Shown piece by piece: positions 8,379-16,576 of a DNA stretch of 60,857 nt. Below the pieces are notes generated by a model. That model saw only the letters and a program-made list of their open reading frames with translations. It ran no database searches and had not been told where the DNA came from. Each line of letters starts with the position of its first letter. The stretch's first letter is position 1. Made by a program: the position numbers and the translations under genes. Where the stretch lies: positions 1-60,857 of the forward strand of contig URBG01000003.1 of NCBI GenBank assembly GCA_900546055.1, given 5' to 3'. This stretch comes from an uncultured Mycoplasmatota bacterium (GTDB taxonomy: Bacteria; Bacillota_I; Bacilli_A; RF39; UBA660).

Positions 8379-9365
8379 ATGAGAAGACAACGAAAGAATA
8401 GAAAGCAAGTTAGAATGGTAGTAGGTTTATCTATTTGTCTATTATTAATTATGACGGTGGGTTATGCTGCTTTTAGTACGAATATTACCTTAACAGCGAA
8501 AGGAAATATAAAAGATTATAATGCGGCATGGCAATTAAAAAAGAATATAGTAACAAGTGGAGATGGACTATATTTAGATACTTACGAAGAAGGAAGATAT
8601 ATTTATCGAGGAGGTACTCCTAATAATTATATAATGTTTAATGATGAATTGTGGAGAATTGTGTCTGTGGAAAGAGATGATAGTTTAAAAATTGTTAAAA
8701 ATGAAGTGCTTCCAGAACCAATGGCGTTTGATAGAAGCAATTATCGCTTAGCAAGTGAAAACACTTATTGTGTTGATTTGATATATGGATGTAATGTTTG
8801 GGCTAAAAATGGTGGTGAAGTAACTAACGGAACAATAATGGGAACAGTTTTACAAAATAGTAGTTTAAATGAATATTTAAATGGAATATACTATAGTTCT
8901 TTGAATGGAACGGAGCTGATTTCGGATTATTCATTTAATGTGGGGTTTGTTAATTGGAACAATCAAAATGAGACTATTGAAGAAATTTATCAATCAGAAA
9001 AAGCGCTGAAATGGTCAGGCAAGGTAGGGTTAATCAATGTTACGGATTATATGAAAGCAACTTTGAATGCATCGTGCGTTTCTATAGGAAGTTCAAGGGC
9101 AAATCCGGTATGTAAAGATCAAAATTATTTGGCGCTAGATGATAATATTTGGTGGAGAACAATTAATCCTTATAATTATTCTTCTACTGCTACTACAGGT
9201 ATTGGTATAGCTGGAAATGTAGATTCAGGGAAAGTAGGAGCTGTATGTACAAACGCGGCGAGTGCGGATCATACTTTTATAAGACCGTCAGTATTTTTAA
9301 AGTCTGATATTAAATTAACTGGAACAGGTACAAAAGAAGATCCCTATAATATAAAAATTCCCTAA
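8379..9365 (+). CDS. Secreted surface paralogue behind poly-G promoter
   Basis: 328 residues. The ATG at 8379 was chosen because all relatives begin MRR.RKNRKQVR; a GGGGAG lies 11 bases upstream. It has a basic N-terminus, signal helix (LLLIMTVGYAAF), then the secreted domain TGDGLYLDTYEEGRY, LWRIVSVERDDSLKIVK, YCVDLIYGCNVW and a GTGTKEDPYNI ending. Its 5' coding DNA (8404-8458) is identical to window bases 1-55. Expression is predicted to switch through the 15-G promoter and to be modulated by the inverted-repeat promoter. No anchor motif. Function unknown. Confidence 0.87.
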   Translation: MRRQRKNRKQVRMVVGLSICLLLIMTVGYAAFSTNITLTAKGNIKDYNAAWQLKKNIVTSGDGLYLDTYEEGRYIYRGGTPNNYIMFNDELWRIVSVERDDSLKIVKNEVLPEPMAFDRSNYRLASENTYCVDLIYGCNVWAKNGGEVTNGTIMGTVLQNSSLNEYLNGIYYSSLNGTELISDYSFNVGFVNWNNQNETIEEIYQSEKALKWSGKVGLINVTDYMKATLNASCVSIGSSRANPVCKDQNYLALDDNIWWRTINPYNYSSTATTGIGIAGNVDSGKVGAVCTNAASADHTFIRPSVFLKSDIKLTGTGTKEDPYNIKIP

Positions 9366-9377
9366 GTGGGAATTTTT
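9353..9377. terminator. Bidirectional terminator
   Basis: AAAAATTCCC / GGGAATTTTT with a 5-base loop; the stop codon of the plus gene is in the loop, and the hairpin also overlaps the end of the minus nitroreductase gene. Confidence 0.85.
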
Positions 9378-9897
9378 ATATTATATTAACTTCAATATCG
9401 TGTTCTTTTGGTTCTCTTTGCAGCTCTTCAATTGGGTAGCCGACTGCCAAGCCTGCTAAAGGAATAAAGTCTTCTGGAATACCTAATTCTTTAATATGTT
9501 CGGGATTGTCATTTAAAAAGGGAATCATACTTTTCATATAAACATTACCAAGGCCTAGATCAGTAGCGGCAAGTATCATGTTTTCAATTACGCAAGCACC
9601 ATTGTCATATTCCATATAGGCATAATCTGTGGGTTTACCTGAAACAAGAATTCCGGTAGGGGCACCATGAAAAATTCTTCTTTTGCTTTGGCCTGTATAT
9701 TCTTGAATTGCTTTATCCAATTTTTCTAAAATTTCTTTGTTTTGAATGACGGTTATATGCATTTCACCATATTTTTTCATACCGATTGGAGCACGTTTTC
9801 CGGCGTGTAGTATGGTATTTAGCTCCTCTTTGGTAATTTGCGTTTCTTTAAAAAATCTAACGGATGTGCGTTTATTTATAGCTTCCATTGTTTCCAT
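9376..9897 (-). CDS. Nitroreductase-family flavoprotein
   Basis: 173 residues, typical of short FMN-dependent nitroreductases. Seen: N-terminal RTSVRFF for FMN phosphate binding, KRAPIG, and the C-terminal GLAVGYP motif. It probably reduces nitro, quinone or related substrates with NAD(P)H in the cytoplasm; the substrate cannot be told. It is transcribed alone, convergent with the upstream surface gene. The start lies behind AGAGGATGA. Confidence 0.88.
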   Translation of the reverse strand: METMEAINKRTSVRFFKETQITKEELNTILHAGKRAPIGMKKYGEMHITVIQNKEILEKLDKAIQEYTGQSKRRIFHGAPTGILVSGKPTDYAYMEYDNGACVIENMILAATDLGLGNVYMKSMIPFLNDNPEHIKELGIPEDFIPLAGLAVGYPIEELQREPKEHDIEVNII

Positions 9898-10005
9898 AAT
9901 ATCATCCTCTCTATTTTAATTATATAATGATTTAAAAAAATATTCAAGAAAGTTGTTATTTTAAAATTAAAGTATTATAATTATACTATAAGGAAGGTAA
10001 GAAAT

Positions 10006-10335
10006 ATGAAAGAGTATTTAAAAAAATATATAGAAATGATTGATAAAAATTTAGAAAGTGAAATCACAAAGGAAATGATTGATAATCATTTAATTAAAAT
10101 AGGTTTTTTTCAGCATGAACGTTTAGTACATTTGATAGTAACGCTTAGCTATGCACTGTTTTTATTACTAGCTGTATTTATTGGTATGGTCATACCATTA
10201 TTCATGATAGTATTTGTTATTTTTCTGATATTTTTAGTATTTTATGTTAAACATTATTTCTTTTTAGAAAATGGTGTTCAATATTTATATAAACAGTATG
10301 ATGCAATGCTCGAAAAATTTAATAAAAGCGAATAA
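10006..10335 (+). CDS. Small two-helix membrane protein, unknown
   Basis: 109 residues, start behind AAGGAAGG. A charged N-terminal helix is followed by two closely spaced hydrophobic segments (about residues 43-61 and 62-78) and a short charged tail. No family recognised. It is a monocistronic unit with a TATAAT-type promoter around 9980 and a terminator after it. Confidence 0.65.
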   Translation: MKEYLKKYIEMIDKNLESEITKEMIDNHLIKIGFFQHERLVHLIVTLSYALFLLLAVFIGMVIPLFMIVFVIFLIFLVFYVKHYFFLENGVQYLYKQYDAMLEKFNKSE

Positions 10336-10337
10336 TT

Positions 10338-10386
10338 ATACAAGGGAAGGCTTTAAAAACAAGAATAGTTCCTTGTATTTTTCTTT
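10338..10386 (+). terminator. Probable terminator
   Basis: Arms ATACAAGG and CCTTGTAT separated by 25 bases, followed by T-rich sequence. Confidence 0.6.
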
Positions 10387-10466
10387 TTAAAAGCAATTTT
10401 CATAGATTTCTAGGTCATATTATGTTAAAATATAGATAGCTATAATTATAGAAAATGGTGGTATAG

Positions 10467-11252
10467 ATGGGAAAGATAATAGCATTAGTAAATCAAAAAG
10501 GTGGTGTAGGTAAAACCACGACTAGTATTAATTTATCGGCGTCTTTAGGGATGCTTGGCAAAAAAGTGCTTTTGATAGATTTAGACCCACAAGGCAATAG
10601 TACTACCGGTCTTGGAATTGAAAAGGGCGATATTAAAAATAGCGTTTATGATTTATTAACTTCGAAAGCGGAATTAAAAGATGTAGTTATCAAAACAAAA
10701 TTTAGAAATCTTTATATTATTCCAGCAACTATTAGTTTAGCTGGTGCGGATATTGAACTGATGGAAAAAGGAAGAATGGATCCAACTTTTTCTAAAAATG
10801 TTCAGCTAAAAACACATTTGAATATAGCGGAGACAATGTTTGATTATATTTTAATTGATTGTCCACCATCACTTGGAATTTTAACAACTAATGCTTTAAC
10901 GGCAGCTCATTCAGTTATTATTCCGGTTCAATGTGAATTTTTTGCGCTTGAGGGAATAATGCAACTTTTGAATTCGATTATGTTGGCTCAAAAAACGCTT
11001 AATCCGACATTAGATATTGAGGGAGTTCTACTAACGATGCTTGATAATCGAACAAATTTAGGATTAGAGGTTGTTCAGGATATTAAGAGCTATTTCAAGG
11101 AACGCGTGTATGATACGATTATTCCAAGACTAGTTAGATTATCAGAGGCACCAAGTCACGGTAAACCAATAATTGCTTATGATCCAAAAAGTAGAGGAGC
11201 AGAAGCTTATATAAATTTAGCTAAAGAGGTGATTAATCGTAATGGAAAATAA
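10467..11252 (+). CDS. parA: Chromosome partitioning ATPase ParA/Soj
   Basis: 261 residues. The deviant Walker A motif KGGVGKTT lies at residues 11-18, with LLIDLDPQGN and a later DCPPSLG typical of chromosomal Soj. It works with ParB to segregate the replication origin and, in Bacillus relatives, to link segregation to initiation and sporulation. It overlaps parB by 11 bases. Presence with mscS, DUF951, ychF and rpsF marks this as the origin-proximal part of the chromosome. Confidence 0.95.
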   Translation: MGKIIALVNQKGGVGKTTTSINLSASLGMLGKKVLLIDLDPQGNSTTGLGIEKGDIKNSVYDLLTSKAELKDVVIKTKFRNLYIIPATISLAGADIELMEKGRMDPTFSKNVQLKTHLNIAETMFDYILIDCPPSLGILTTNALTAAHSVIIPVQCEFFALEGIMQLLNSIMLAQKTLNPTLDIEGVLLTMLDNRTNLGLEVVQDIKSYFKERVYDTIIPRLVRLSEAPSHGKPIIAYDPKSRGAEAYINLAKEVINRNGK

Positions 11253-12117
11253 AAAAAGAGCTTTAGGCAAAGGCCTAGAACAGTTATTTGATTTAGATAA
11301 TTTAAATGTTCAGAATGTTAGTGAGTTCGAGAAACAGATTTATGAGGAAACTCCTGGTGAAGAGATAATTGAATTAAATATCGATGAGCTTAGACCAAAC
11401 CCATATCAACCAAGACAGGTTTTTGATGAGAATGCTTTACAAGAACTTGCTAATTCAATTAGAGAAAATGGGGTATTCCAACCAATTATTGTTAAAAAAA
11501 GTATCAAGGGTTACGAAGTAATTGCGGGTGAAAGAAGACTTCGCGCTAGTAAATTAGCTGGTAAAGAGACTATTCCGGCAATTATTCGTCAGCTTTCTGA
11601 TGATAAGATGGCAGAAATTGCTTTGCTTGAAAATTTACAAAGAGAAAATTTAAATGCTTTAGAAGAGGCAAAAGCTTATAAAAAATTAATTGAACAACTT
11701 AATATTACACAAGAGGAACTTGCAAAAAGAGTTAGTAAGAGTCGTAGTCACATTACAAATATTATTGGTATTTTAAGGCTTCCGAATGAAGTGCAAGATA
11801 TGATTGCTAGTAGTCAATTAACAATGGGACATGCAAGAGTACTTAGTAAACTTTCTGACGATGAAGAGATTATTCAAATGGCTCATAATATTGTGGAAAA
11901 TAAATTACCAGTTCGTGATGTTGAGCAAGCTTCATTTAGTGCACCACGCAAACGTGCTCAAAAAAGGGAAAGAACAAGCGAATTTAAATATGTTGAAGAA
12001 TTGCTTTGTGATAAATTAGATACAAAGGTAAAAATAAAAGATAAAAAAGTTGAAATTTCATTTGCTAATACAGCTGATTTAAATCGAATTTTGGAAATTT
12101 TAGATATAAAGGAATGA
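11242..12117 (+). CDS. parB: Chromosome partitioning protein ParB/Spo0J
   Basis: 291 residues. The ParB/Srx CTP-hydrolase domain shows NPYQPR and GERRLRA; it is followed by a helix-turn-helix (EELAKRVSKSRSHITNIIGILRLP) and a C-terminal dimerisation region. It binds parS near the origin and loads onto DNA as a clamp. No parS consensus was spotted by eye in this window. Translationally coupled to parA. Confidence 0.95.
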   Translation: MENKKRALGKGLEQLFDLDNLNVQNVSEFEKQIYEETPGEEIIELNIDELRPNPYQPRQVFDENALQELANSIRENGVFQPIIVKKSIKGYEVIAGERRLRASKLAGKETIPAIIRQLSDDKMAEIALLENLQRENLNALEEAKAYKKLIEQLNITQEELAKRVSKSRSHITNIIGILRLPNEVQDMIASSQLTMGHARVLSKLSDDEEIIQMAHNIVENKLPVRDVEQASFSAPRKRAQKRERTSEFKYVEELLCDKLDTKVKIKDKKVEISFANTADLNRILEILDIKE

Positions 12118-12121
12118 TTGT

Positions 12122-12916
12122 ATGTTAGAAAAACTTTTAACTAAAGAAATAATATCACCAATTTTTATAATAATAATTGCTGTTTTAGTATATTTGTTAA
12201 TTAAGCAAATTATTGTGAAGATGTTTAAAGCAAGTACTAAATATGGGGTTCATAAAAAATCAGTAACAATTATGAACTTGATTATTAATATTGTTAAATA
12301 TATTGTGATTATTATTGCCATTTTAACTTTATTAAATGTTTGGGGTATTGATACTAAAGCTTTGGTTGCTTCTTTAGGAGTAGTTGGAGTAGTAGCTGGA
12401 CTTGCAATGCAGGATATTTTAAAGGATTTTCTAGCTGGTTTTTCAATTATTGTCGATAATGAGTTTGATGTTGGTGACAACATTCAAGTTGGAACTTTCC
12501 GAGGTGATGTAATTGAACTCGGCATGAAAAATACAAAAATTAGAGCGTATAGTGGTGAAGTTATGACAATTGCTAACCGAAACGTTAACGAAGTTATAAA
12601 TTATAGTACACAAACTTCGAAATGTATTGTGGATATTGCTGTTGATTATAATTCTGATTTAGATGAGGTTGAAGAGGTTTTGCATAAAGTTTGTGAGGAT
12701 CTAAGTAAAAAAACCCCTTATTTAACTTCGGATGTTCAAATTTTAGGTGTTGAAAAATTAGATGAAAATGCTATTATTTATCGAGTTATAGCTGATTGTG
12801 AGCCAATGATGGATTTTGCCTTTAAGCGTGAAGTTCATAGGACTGTTAAAATAGCATTTGATGAACATGGAATTGAGATTCCATTTCCACAGGTGGTGGT
12901 ACATAATGAATCATGA
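12122..12916 (+). CDS. MscS-family mechanosensitive channel
   Basis: 264 residues: three predicted membrane helices, then the MscS pore/beta region (LGVVGVVAGLAMQDILKD, DNEFDVGDNIQVG) and a cytoplasmic alpha-beta domain. It releases solutes on hypo-osmotic shock. It starts 4 bases after parB. An MscS gene following parB and preceding DUF951/ychF is the common arrangement in Bacilli. Confidence 0.92.
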   Translation: MLEKLLTKEIISPIFIIIIAVLVYLLIKQIIVKMFKASTKYGVHKKSVTIMNLIINIVKYIVIIIAILTLLNVWGIDTKALVASLGVVGVVAGLAMQDILKDFLAGFSIIVDNEFDVGDNIQVGTFRGDVIELGMKNTKIRAYSGEVMTIANRNVNEVINYSTQTSKCIVDIAVDYNSDLDEVEEVLHKVCEDLSKKTPYLTSDVQILGVEKLDENAIIYRVIADCEPMMDFAFKREVHRTVKIAFDEHGIEIPFPQVVVHNES

Positions 12917-13091
12917 TTATAAACTCGGAAGTAAAGTAATAATGAAAAAGGAACATCCTTGTGGTCACAACGAGTGGGAAATAACGCGCATTGGGGCTGA
13001 TATTAAAATTAAATGTTTAGGATGTGGTCGTAGTATTATGCTTCCACGTATTGAATTTAATAAAAAGTTAAAAAAGGTTATAGAAAAGTAG
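12906..13091 (+). CDS. DUF951 small zinc-ribbon-like protein
   Basis: 61 residues from ATG 12906, overlapping the mscS end by 11 bases. Family pattern: VIMKKEHPCGHNEW.I.RIGADIKIKCLGCGRSIMLPR, with Cys/His pairs (PCGH and CLGC) that probably bind zinc. An earlier in-frame ATG (12858) would place 16 residues of frame-shifted mscS sequence in front and is rejected. The family is a conserved, uncharacterised partner of ychF in Bacilli. Confidence 0.9.
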   Translation: MNHDYKLGSKVIMKKEHPCGHNEWEITRIGADIKIKCLGCGRSIMLPRIEFNKKLKKVIEK

Positions 13092-13106
13092 GCGTAGGAG
13101 GAAAAC

Positions 13107-14615
13107 ATGAAAAAGAAAAAACTCTTATTAGGTCCAGTTATAACAATTATTGCGATGATTTTGGTAATAATTATTGTCAGTGCAATTGCGTCAGCATTTG
13201 GTGCACAAGGCGAAGTTACAAAAGTGGCTAATGGGACTTTAGAAACATCAGTTACAACAGTTAGAAGTATATTTTCGGAAGAAGGTTTTAAATATTTATT
13301 TAGTTCTCCAGTTCAAGCGTTTAAAACTTTTCAACCTTTAATTTTACTTATTATTTCTTTGATGGCTATTTCAATTGGTAAAGCTAGTGGATTGTTTAAA
13401 GCAGTATTTACTAAATTTAGAAAGGTGAAACCATCAATTATTACTTTTATTACTTTATTTGTTGGAATTATTTCTTCTTTCTTTGGGGAATATGGTTATG
13501 TTGTTTTAGTTCCACTTGTGGCTGTTATTTATCAATATTTAGGACGAAACTTGGTTCTGGGAATTTTGACAGCATTTATTGGAATAACGTTAGGTTATGG
13601 TGCGGGCTTAGTATTTAATTTTGATGATTTCCAATTGGGATTATTAACTAAGGAAGCGGCAACAGTAAGTGTCGATAAGGATTATGTTTTTAATGCTTGG
13701 TCAAATTCGTTTGTAATGATTGCTAGTACACTGATTTTAACAATAGTAGGTACTATCATCATAGAGGCGTTCTTAAAGCCAAAAGTTAAAGATTCTATCC
13801 AAGAGGAAGACGAATTGGTTATTTCAAAAAAAGGTTTAATTTTTAGTAATATTGCTTTTGTTATTTTAACGTTAGTATTTATATATATGATTATTCCTGG
13901 ATTCCCGGGAAGTGGATTATTACTTGATTTAGATCAGAAAGATTTTGTAGCTCAATTATTAGGTGGTAATGCTCCATTTGTTGATGCCTTTATCTTTATG
14001 TTACTTATTATTATGATGATCTGTTCAGGAATATATGGATTTATTTCAAAAAATATTACTAATACTAATCAATTTAGCGTTGGTTTATCAAAGGAATTTG
14101 ATAATTTAGGTTATTTATTTGTTCTTATGTTCTTTGTTTCATTATTAGTGAGTATTTTATCTTGGACAAATTTAGGTGAAGTTGTAGGTGCTTGGCTAAT
14201 TTCATTTATGAGTGGATTGGAATTTACAGGAATTCCATTAATTGTAACAATGTTTTTGATAATTGTTGTTATGTCATTATTAATTCCAGATTCTATTACT
14301 AAATGGACAATTGCTGCACCGATATTAGTACCTTTATTTATGAAGGCTAATATTACTCCAGACTTTACACAATTTGTATTTAAAGCGGCTGATAGTGTTG
14401 GTAAAGGTTTAACACCGTTCTTTATTTATTTTATAGTGATGCTTGCATTCTTGGAAAAATATAATGATAAAGAAACCAATAAAATTACGGTATTTGGAAC
14501 TTTAAAACAGCTGTTACCGACAATTTTATTATTTGCGATTGTGTGGATAGTAATTGTAATTGGATGGTTTGTTATTGGTATTCCAATTGGTCCAGAGACT
14601 TATCCCACAATGTAA
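13107..14615 (+). CDS. AbgT-family transporter
   Basis: 502 residues with about 11-12 membrane helices. The C-terminal part (SITKWTIAAPILVPLFM, then TQFVFKAADSVG and a final FLEKY) resembles AbgT-family members (p-aminobenzoyl-glutamate transport or sulfonamide efflux). It lies between DUF951 and ychF, an unusual position, with a GGAGG site and 16-base gap suggesting cotranscription with the partition genes. Substrate unknown. Confidence 0.75.
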   Translation: MKKKKLLLGPVITIIAMILVIIIVSAIASAFGAQGEVTKVANGTLETSVTTVRSIFSEEGFKYLFSSPVQAFKTFQPLILLIISLMAISIGKASGLFKAVFTKFRKVKPSIITFITLFVGIISSFFGEYGYVVLVPLVAVIYQYLGRNLVLGILTAFIGITLGYGAGLVFNFDDFQLGLLTKEAATVSVDKDYVFNAWSNSFVMIASTLILTIVGTIIIEAFLKPKVKDSIQEEDELVISKKGLIFSNIAFVILTLVFIYMIIPGFPGSGLLLDLDQKDFVAQLLGGNAPFVDAFIFMLLIIMMICSGIYGFISKNITNTNQFSVGLSKEFDNLGYLFVLMFFVSLLVSILSWTNLGEVVGAWLISFMSGLEFTGIPLIVTMFLIIVVMSLLIPDSITKWTIAAPILVPLFMKANITPDFTQFVFKAADSVGKGLTPFFIYFIVMLAFLEKYNDKETNKITVFGTLKQLLPTILLFAIVWIVIVIGWFVIGIPIGPETYPTM

Positions 14616-14631
14616 TTAACAATTTTATTAT

Positions 14632-14652
14632 AAACGGCTTAATGTCGTTTTT
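14632..14652 (+). terminator. Probable terminator
   Basis: AAACGGC / GTCGTTT hairpin (one G-T pair) followed by a T run. Confidence 0.65.
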
Positions 14653-14655
14653 TGT

Positions 14656-14683
14656 TTGAAAATAAATGCTTTTATAGTATAAT
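14656..14683 (+). promoter_or_regulatory. ychF promoter
   Basis: TTGAAA (14656-14661), 16 bp, TATAAT (14678-14683). The start site would fall right at the GGTGA ribosome site, giving a very short leader. Confidence 0.6.
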
Positions 14684-14700
14684 ATATATTGGTGATGAAA

Positions 14701-15798
14701 ATGAGTTTAACAGCAGGAATTGTTGGTCTTCCAAACGTTGGTAAGTCAACTTTATTTAATGCAATTACAAAACAAAGTATTTTGGCGGCAAATTATCCTT
14801 TCGCGACGATTGAGCCAAATGTAGGAATGGTAACAGTTCCTGATAGAAGAGTAGATTTTTTAGAGGAATTATATAAACCTAAAAAAACTATTCCGGCAAC
14901 ATTTGAATTTACAGATATTGCAGGTTTAGTGGAAGGAGCATCAAAAGGTGAAGGTTTAGGAAACAAATTTCTTTCACACATTAGAGAAGTAGATGCTATT
15001 TGTGAAGTTGTTAGATGTTTTGATGATAGTAATATTACGCATGTAACTGGTAATGTTGATCCGATCAGAGATGTTGAAATAATTGAAGTAGAACTTATTT
15101 TAGCTGATTTGGAAGTTGTGGAAAACAGGCTCGGTAAGATGGGCAAAAAAGCAAAACTTGCTAATGACAAAGAGGCAAAGGCAGAAGCTGAATTGTTGGA
15201 AAAAGTTAGAGAAACTTTACTTTCTAATAAAACGGTAAGAACTTTAGATTTGACTGAAGACGAGAAAAGAATTTTAAAACCTTTTAACTTGCTTACTATA
15301 AAGCCAATTATATACGTTGCGAATGTTAATGAGGATGAAATTAATACTCAAAATGATTATGTTAATCAATTAAGAGATTTTGCAGCTAAGGAAGGTGCTT
15401 CGGTTGTAGTTATATGTGCAAAAATTGAAGCTGAATTATCGGAGTTAGATGATACTGATAAATTAGAATTTTTAAAAGAAATGGGTATTGATGAAAGCGG
15501 ATTAGATAAGCTTATTAAAAACGCATATTCTTTACTCGGTTTAGAAACTTTTTTAACTGCTGGTCCTGACGAAGTAAGGGCTTGGACTTTTAAAAAAGGA
15601 ATGAAAGCACCAGAGTGTGCTGGAATAATTCATACCGATTTCCAAAAAGGGTTTATTAAAGCAGAGGTTATGAGCTTTGTTGATTTAGAAAAAAATGGCA
15701 GTGAACTTAAAGTTAAAGAAGCTGGGCGCATGAGACTTGAAGGAAAAGAGTATGTCATGCAAGATGGCGATATTTGCTATTTTAGATTTAATGTTTAA
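14701..15798 (+). CDS. ychF: Ribosome-associated ATPase YchF (Obg family)
   Basis: 365 residues from ATG 14701, preceded by GGTGA. Seen: P-loop GLPNVGKST near residue 8, the switch region DIAGLVEGASKGEGLGNKFL, a coiled-coil insertion (residues ~130-170), and a TGS-like C-terminus (GPDEVRAWTFKKG...FIKAEVM). YchF hydrolyses ATP in preference to GTP and binds ribosomes. Position before rpsF-ssb-rpsR matches Bacillus yyaF, though here two genes intervene. Confidence 0.96.
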   Translation: MSLTAGIVGLPNVGKSTLFNAITKQSILAANYPFATIEPNVGMVTVPDRRVDFLEELYKPKKTIPATFEFTDIAGLVEGASKGEGLGNKFLSHIREVDAICEVVRCFDDSNITHVTGNVDPIRDVEIIEVELILADLEVVENRLGKMGKKAKLANDKEAKAEAELLEKVRETLLSNKTVRTLDLTEDEKRILKPFNLLTIKPIIYVANVNEDEINTQNDYVNQLRDFAAKEGASVVVICAKIEAELSELDDTDKLEFLKEMGIDESGLDKLIKNAYSLLGLETFLTAGPDEVRAWTFKKGMKAPECAGIIHTDFQKGFIKAEVMSFVDLEKNGSELKVKEAGRMRLEGKEYVMQDGDICYFRFNV

Positions 15799-15836
15799 AA
15801 AACAATTAGTTTGGTCATATTAATAATGGTGATTAT

Positions 15837-16343
15837 ATGTACTGGACTAATTGTTTTTTTGTTTACTCTATTTTAGGTTATGTAATGGAAATGCTATTTG
15901 GATATATGATTGGTGCCAATGCAGAAAGTGGTTTTTTATATGGACCATGGACACCAATTTATGGAATTGCTTCAATTTTAATAATTTTGATTTCGGAAAA
16001 AATGTTTAAAAATTTACATATGAATAGATTTATTGAAACCATAATAGTTTGTATCGTATTGACAATATTATTAACTGGCTTAGAATGGCTTGGTGGAATA
16101 TTAATTGAATTTTTCTTTGGATATTCTTTTTGGGATTATACAGATATGAAGTTTAATTTTGGTAAGTATGTGTGCTTGGAATTTGCTTTATTGTGGAGTG
16201 TTATGAGTATTATTTTTATATATGTCATTAGACCATTTTTAGATAATTTTGTTAAAAAAATCCCAAAATTTATAACTTTTTTACTTATAGTTTTCTTTAT
16301 AACAGATATTGCATTAACATTTATAATGAGGTTACCAATTTAG
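15837..16343 (+). CDS. Putative ABC-transporter type IV membrane protein (PF06541-like)
   Basis: 168 residues with four to five membrane helices. The pattern ILGYVMEM, GFLYGPWTPIYGIASI, EWLGG..IE..FGYSFWDYTDMKFNFGKYVCLEFALLW is that of the uncharacterised family named putative ABC transporter type IV. The start is ATG 15837 behind GGTGAT. Function unknown; the family is common in gut Bacillota. Confidence 0.8.
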   Translation: MYWTNCFFVYSILGYVMEMLFGYMIGANAESGFLYGPWTPIYGIASILIILISEKMFKNLHMNRFIETIIVCIVLTILLTGLEWLGGILIEFFFGYSFWDYTDMKFNFGKYVCLEFALLWSVMSIIFIYVIRPFLDNFVKKIPKFITFLLIVFFITDIALTFIMRLPI

Positions 16344-16364
16344 TAACGAATAATAACCCCACCC

Positions 16365-16397
16365 AACTTTAGTTAGAATAATAGCTAAAGTTTTTTT
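16365..16397 (+). terminator. Intrinsic terminator
   Basis: AACTTTAG / CTAAAGTT arms with a 12-base loop, then seven T. Confidence 0.8.
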
Positions 16398-16419
16398 GAT
16401 GAAATAAGGGTTGAAATAG

Positions 16420-16449
16420 TTGACAATAAAGGGGGGGGGGGGGTATACT
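16420..16449 (+). promoter_or_regulatory. Poly-G spacer promoter 2 (13 G), predicted phase-variable
   Basis: TTGACA (16420-16425), ATAAA, 13 G (16431-16443), TATACT (16444-16449). The spacer is again 18 bp although the G tract is two shorter, because two extra A compensate. Upstream context GGTTGAAATAG is the same as at 23650. Confidence 0.87.
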
Positions 16450-16516
16450 ATAAATAGCTAAAAGTCGACAAAAAAAGAATAGATAAAAAAGTATAATGAG
16501 AAGAGAAATAATACGA

Positions 16517-16545
16517 TTGAATTATAACGAAATATTCGATATAAT
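16517..16545 (+). promoter_or_regulatory. Second promoter inside inverted repeat
   Basis: TTGAAT (16517-16522), 17 bp, TATAAT (16540-16545). The inverted repeat ATTATAACG (16521-16529) / CGATATAAT (16537-16545) has the same 7-base spacer as at 8326-8350, with one arm mismatch. Confidence 0.65.
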
Positions 16546-16576
16546 ATAAATAGATAAATACTAAAGTGGGTGTAGT

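Noticed and set aside
10467..12117. parS site near parAB
   Set aside because: No match to the 16-base parS consensus could be found by eye in the window.
12858..12905. Longer DUF951 start at 12858
   Set aside because: It would translate mscS in another frame; ATG 12906 fits the family length.
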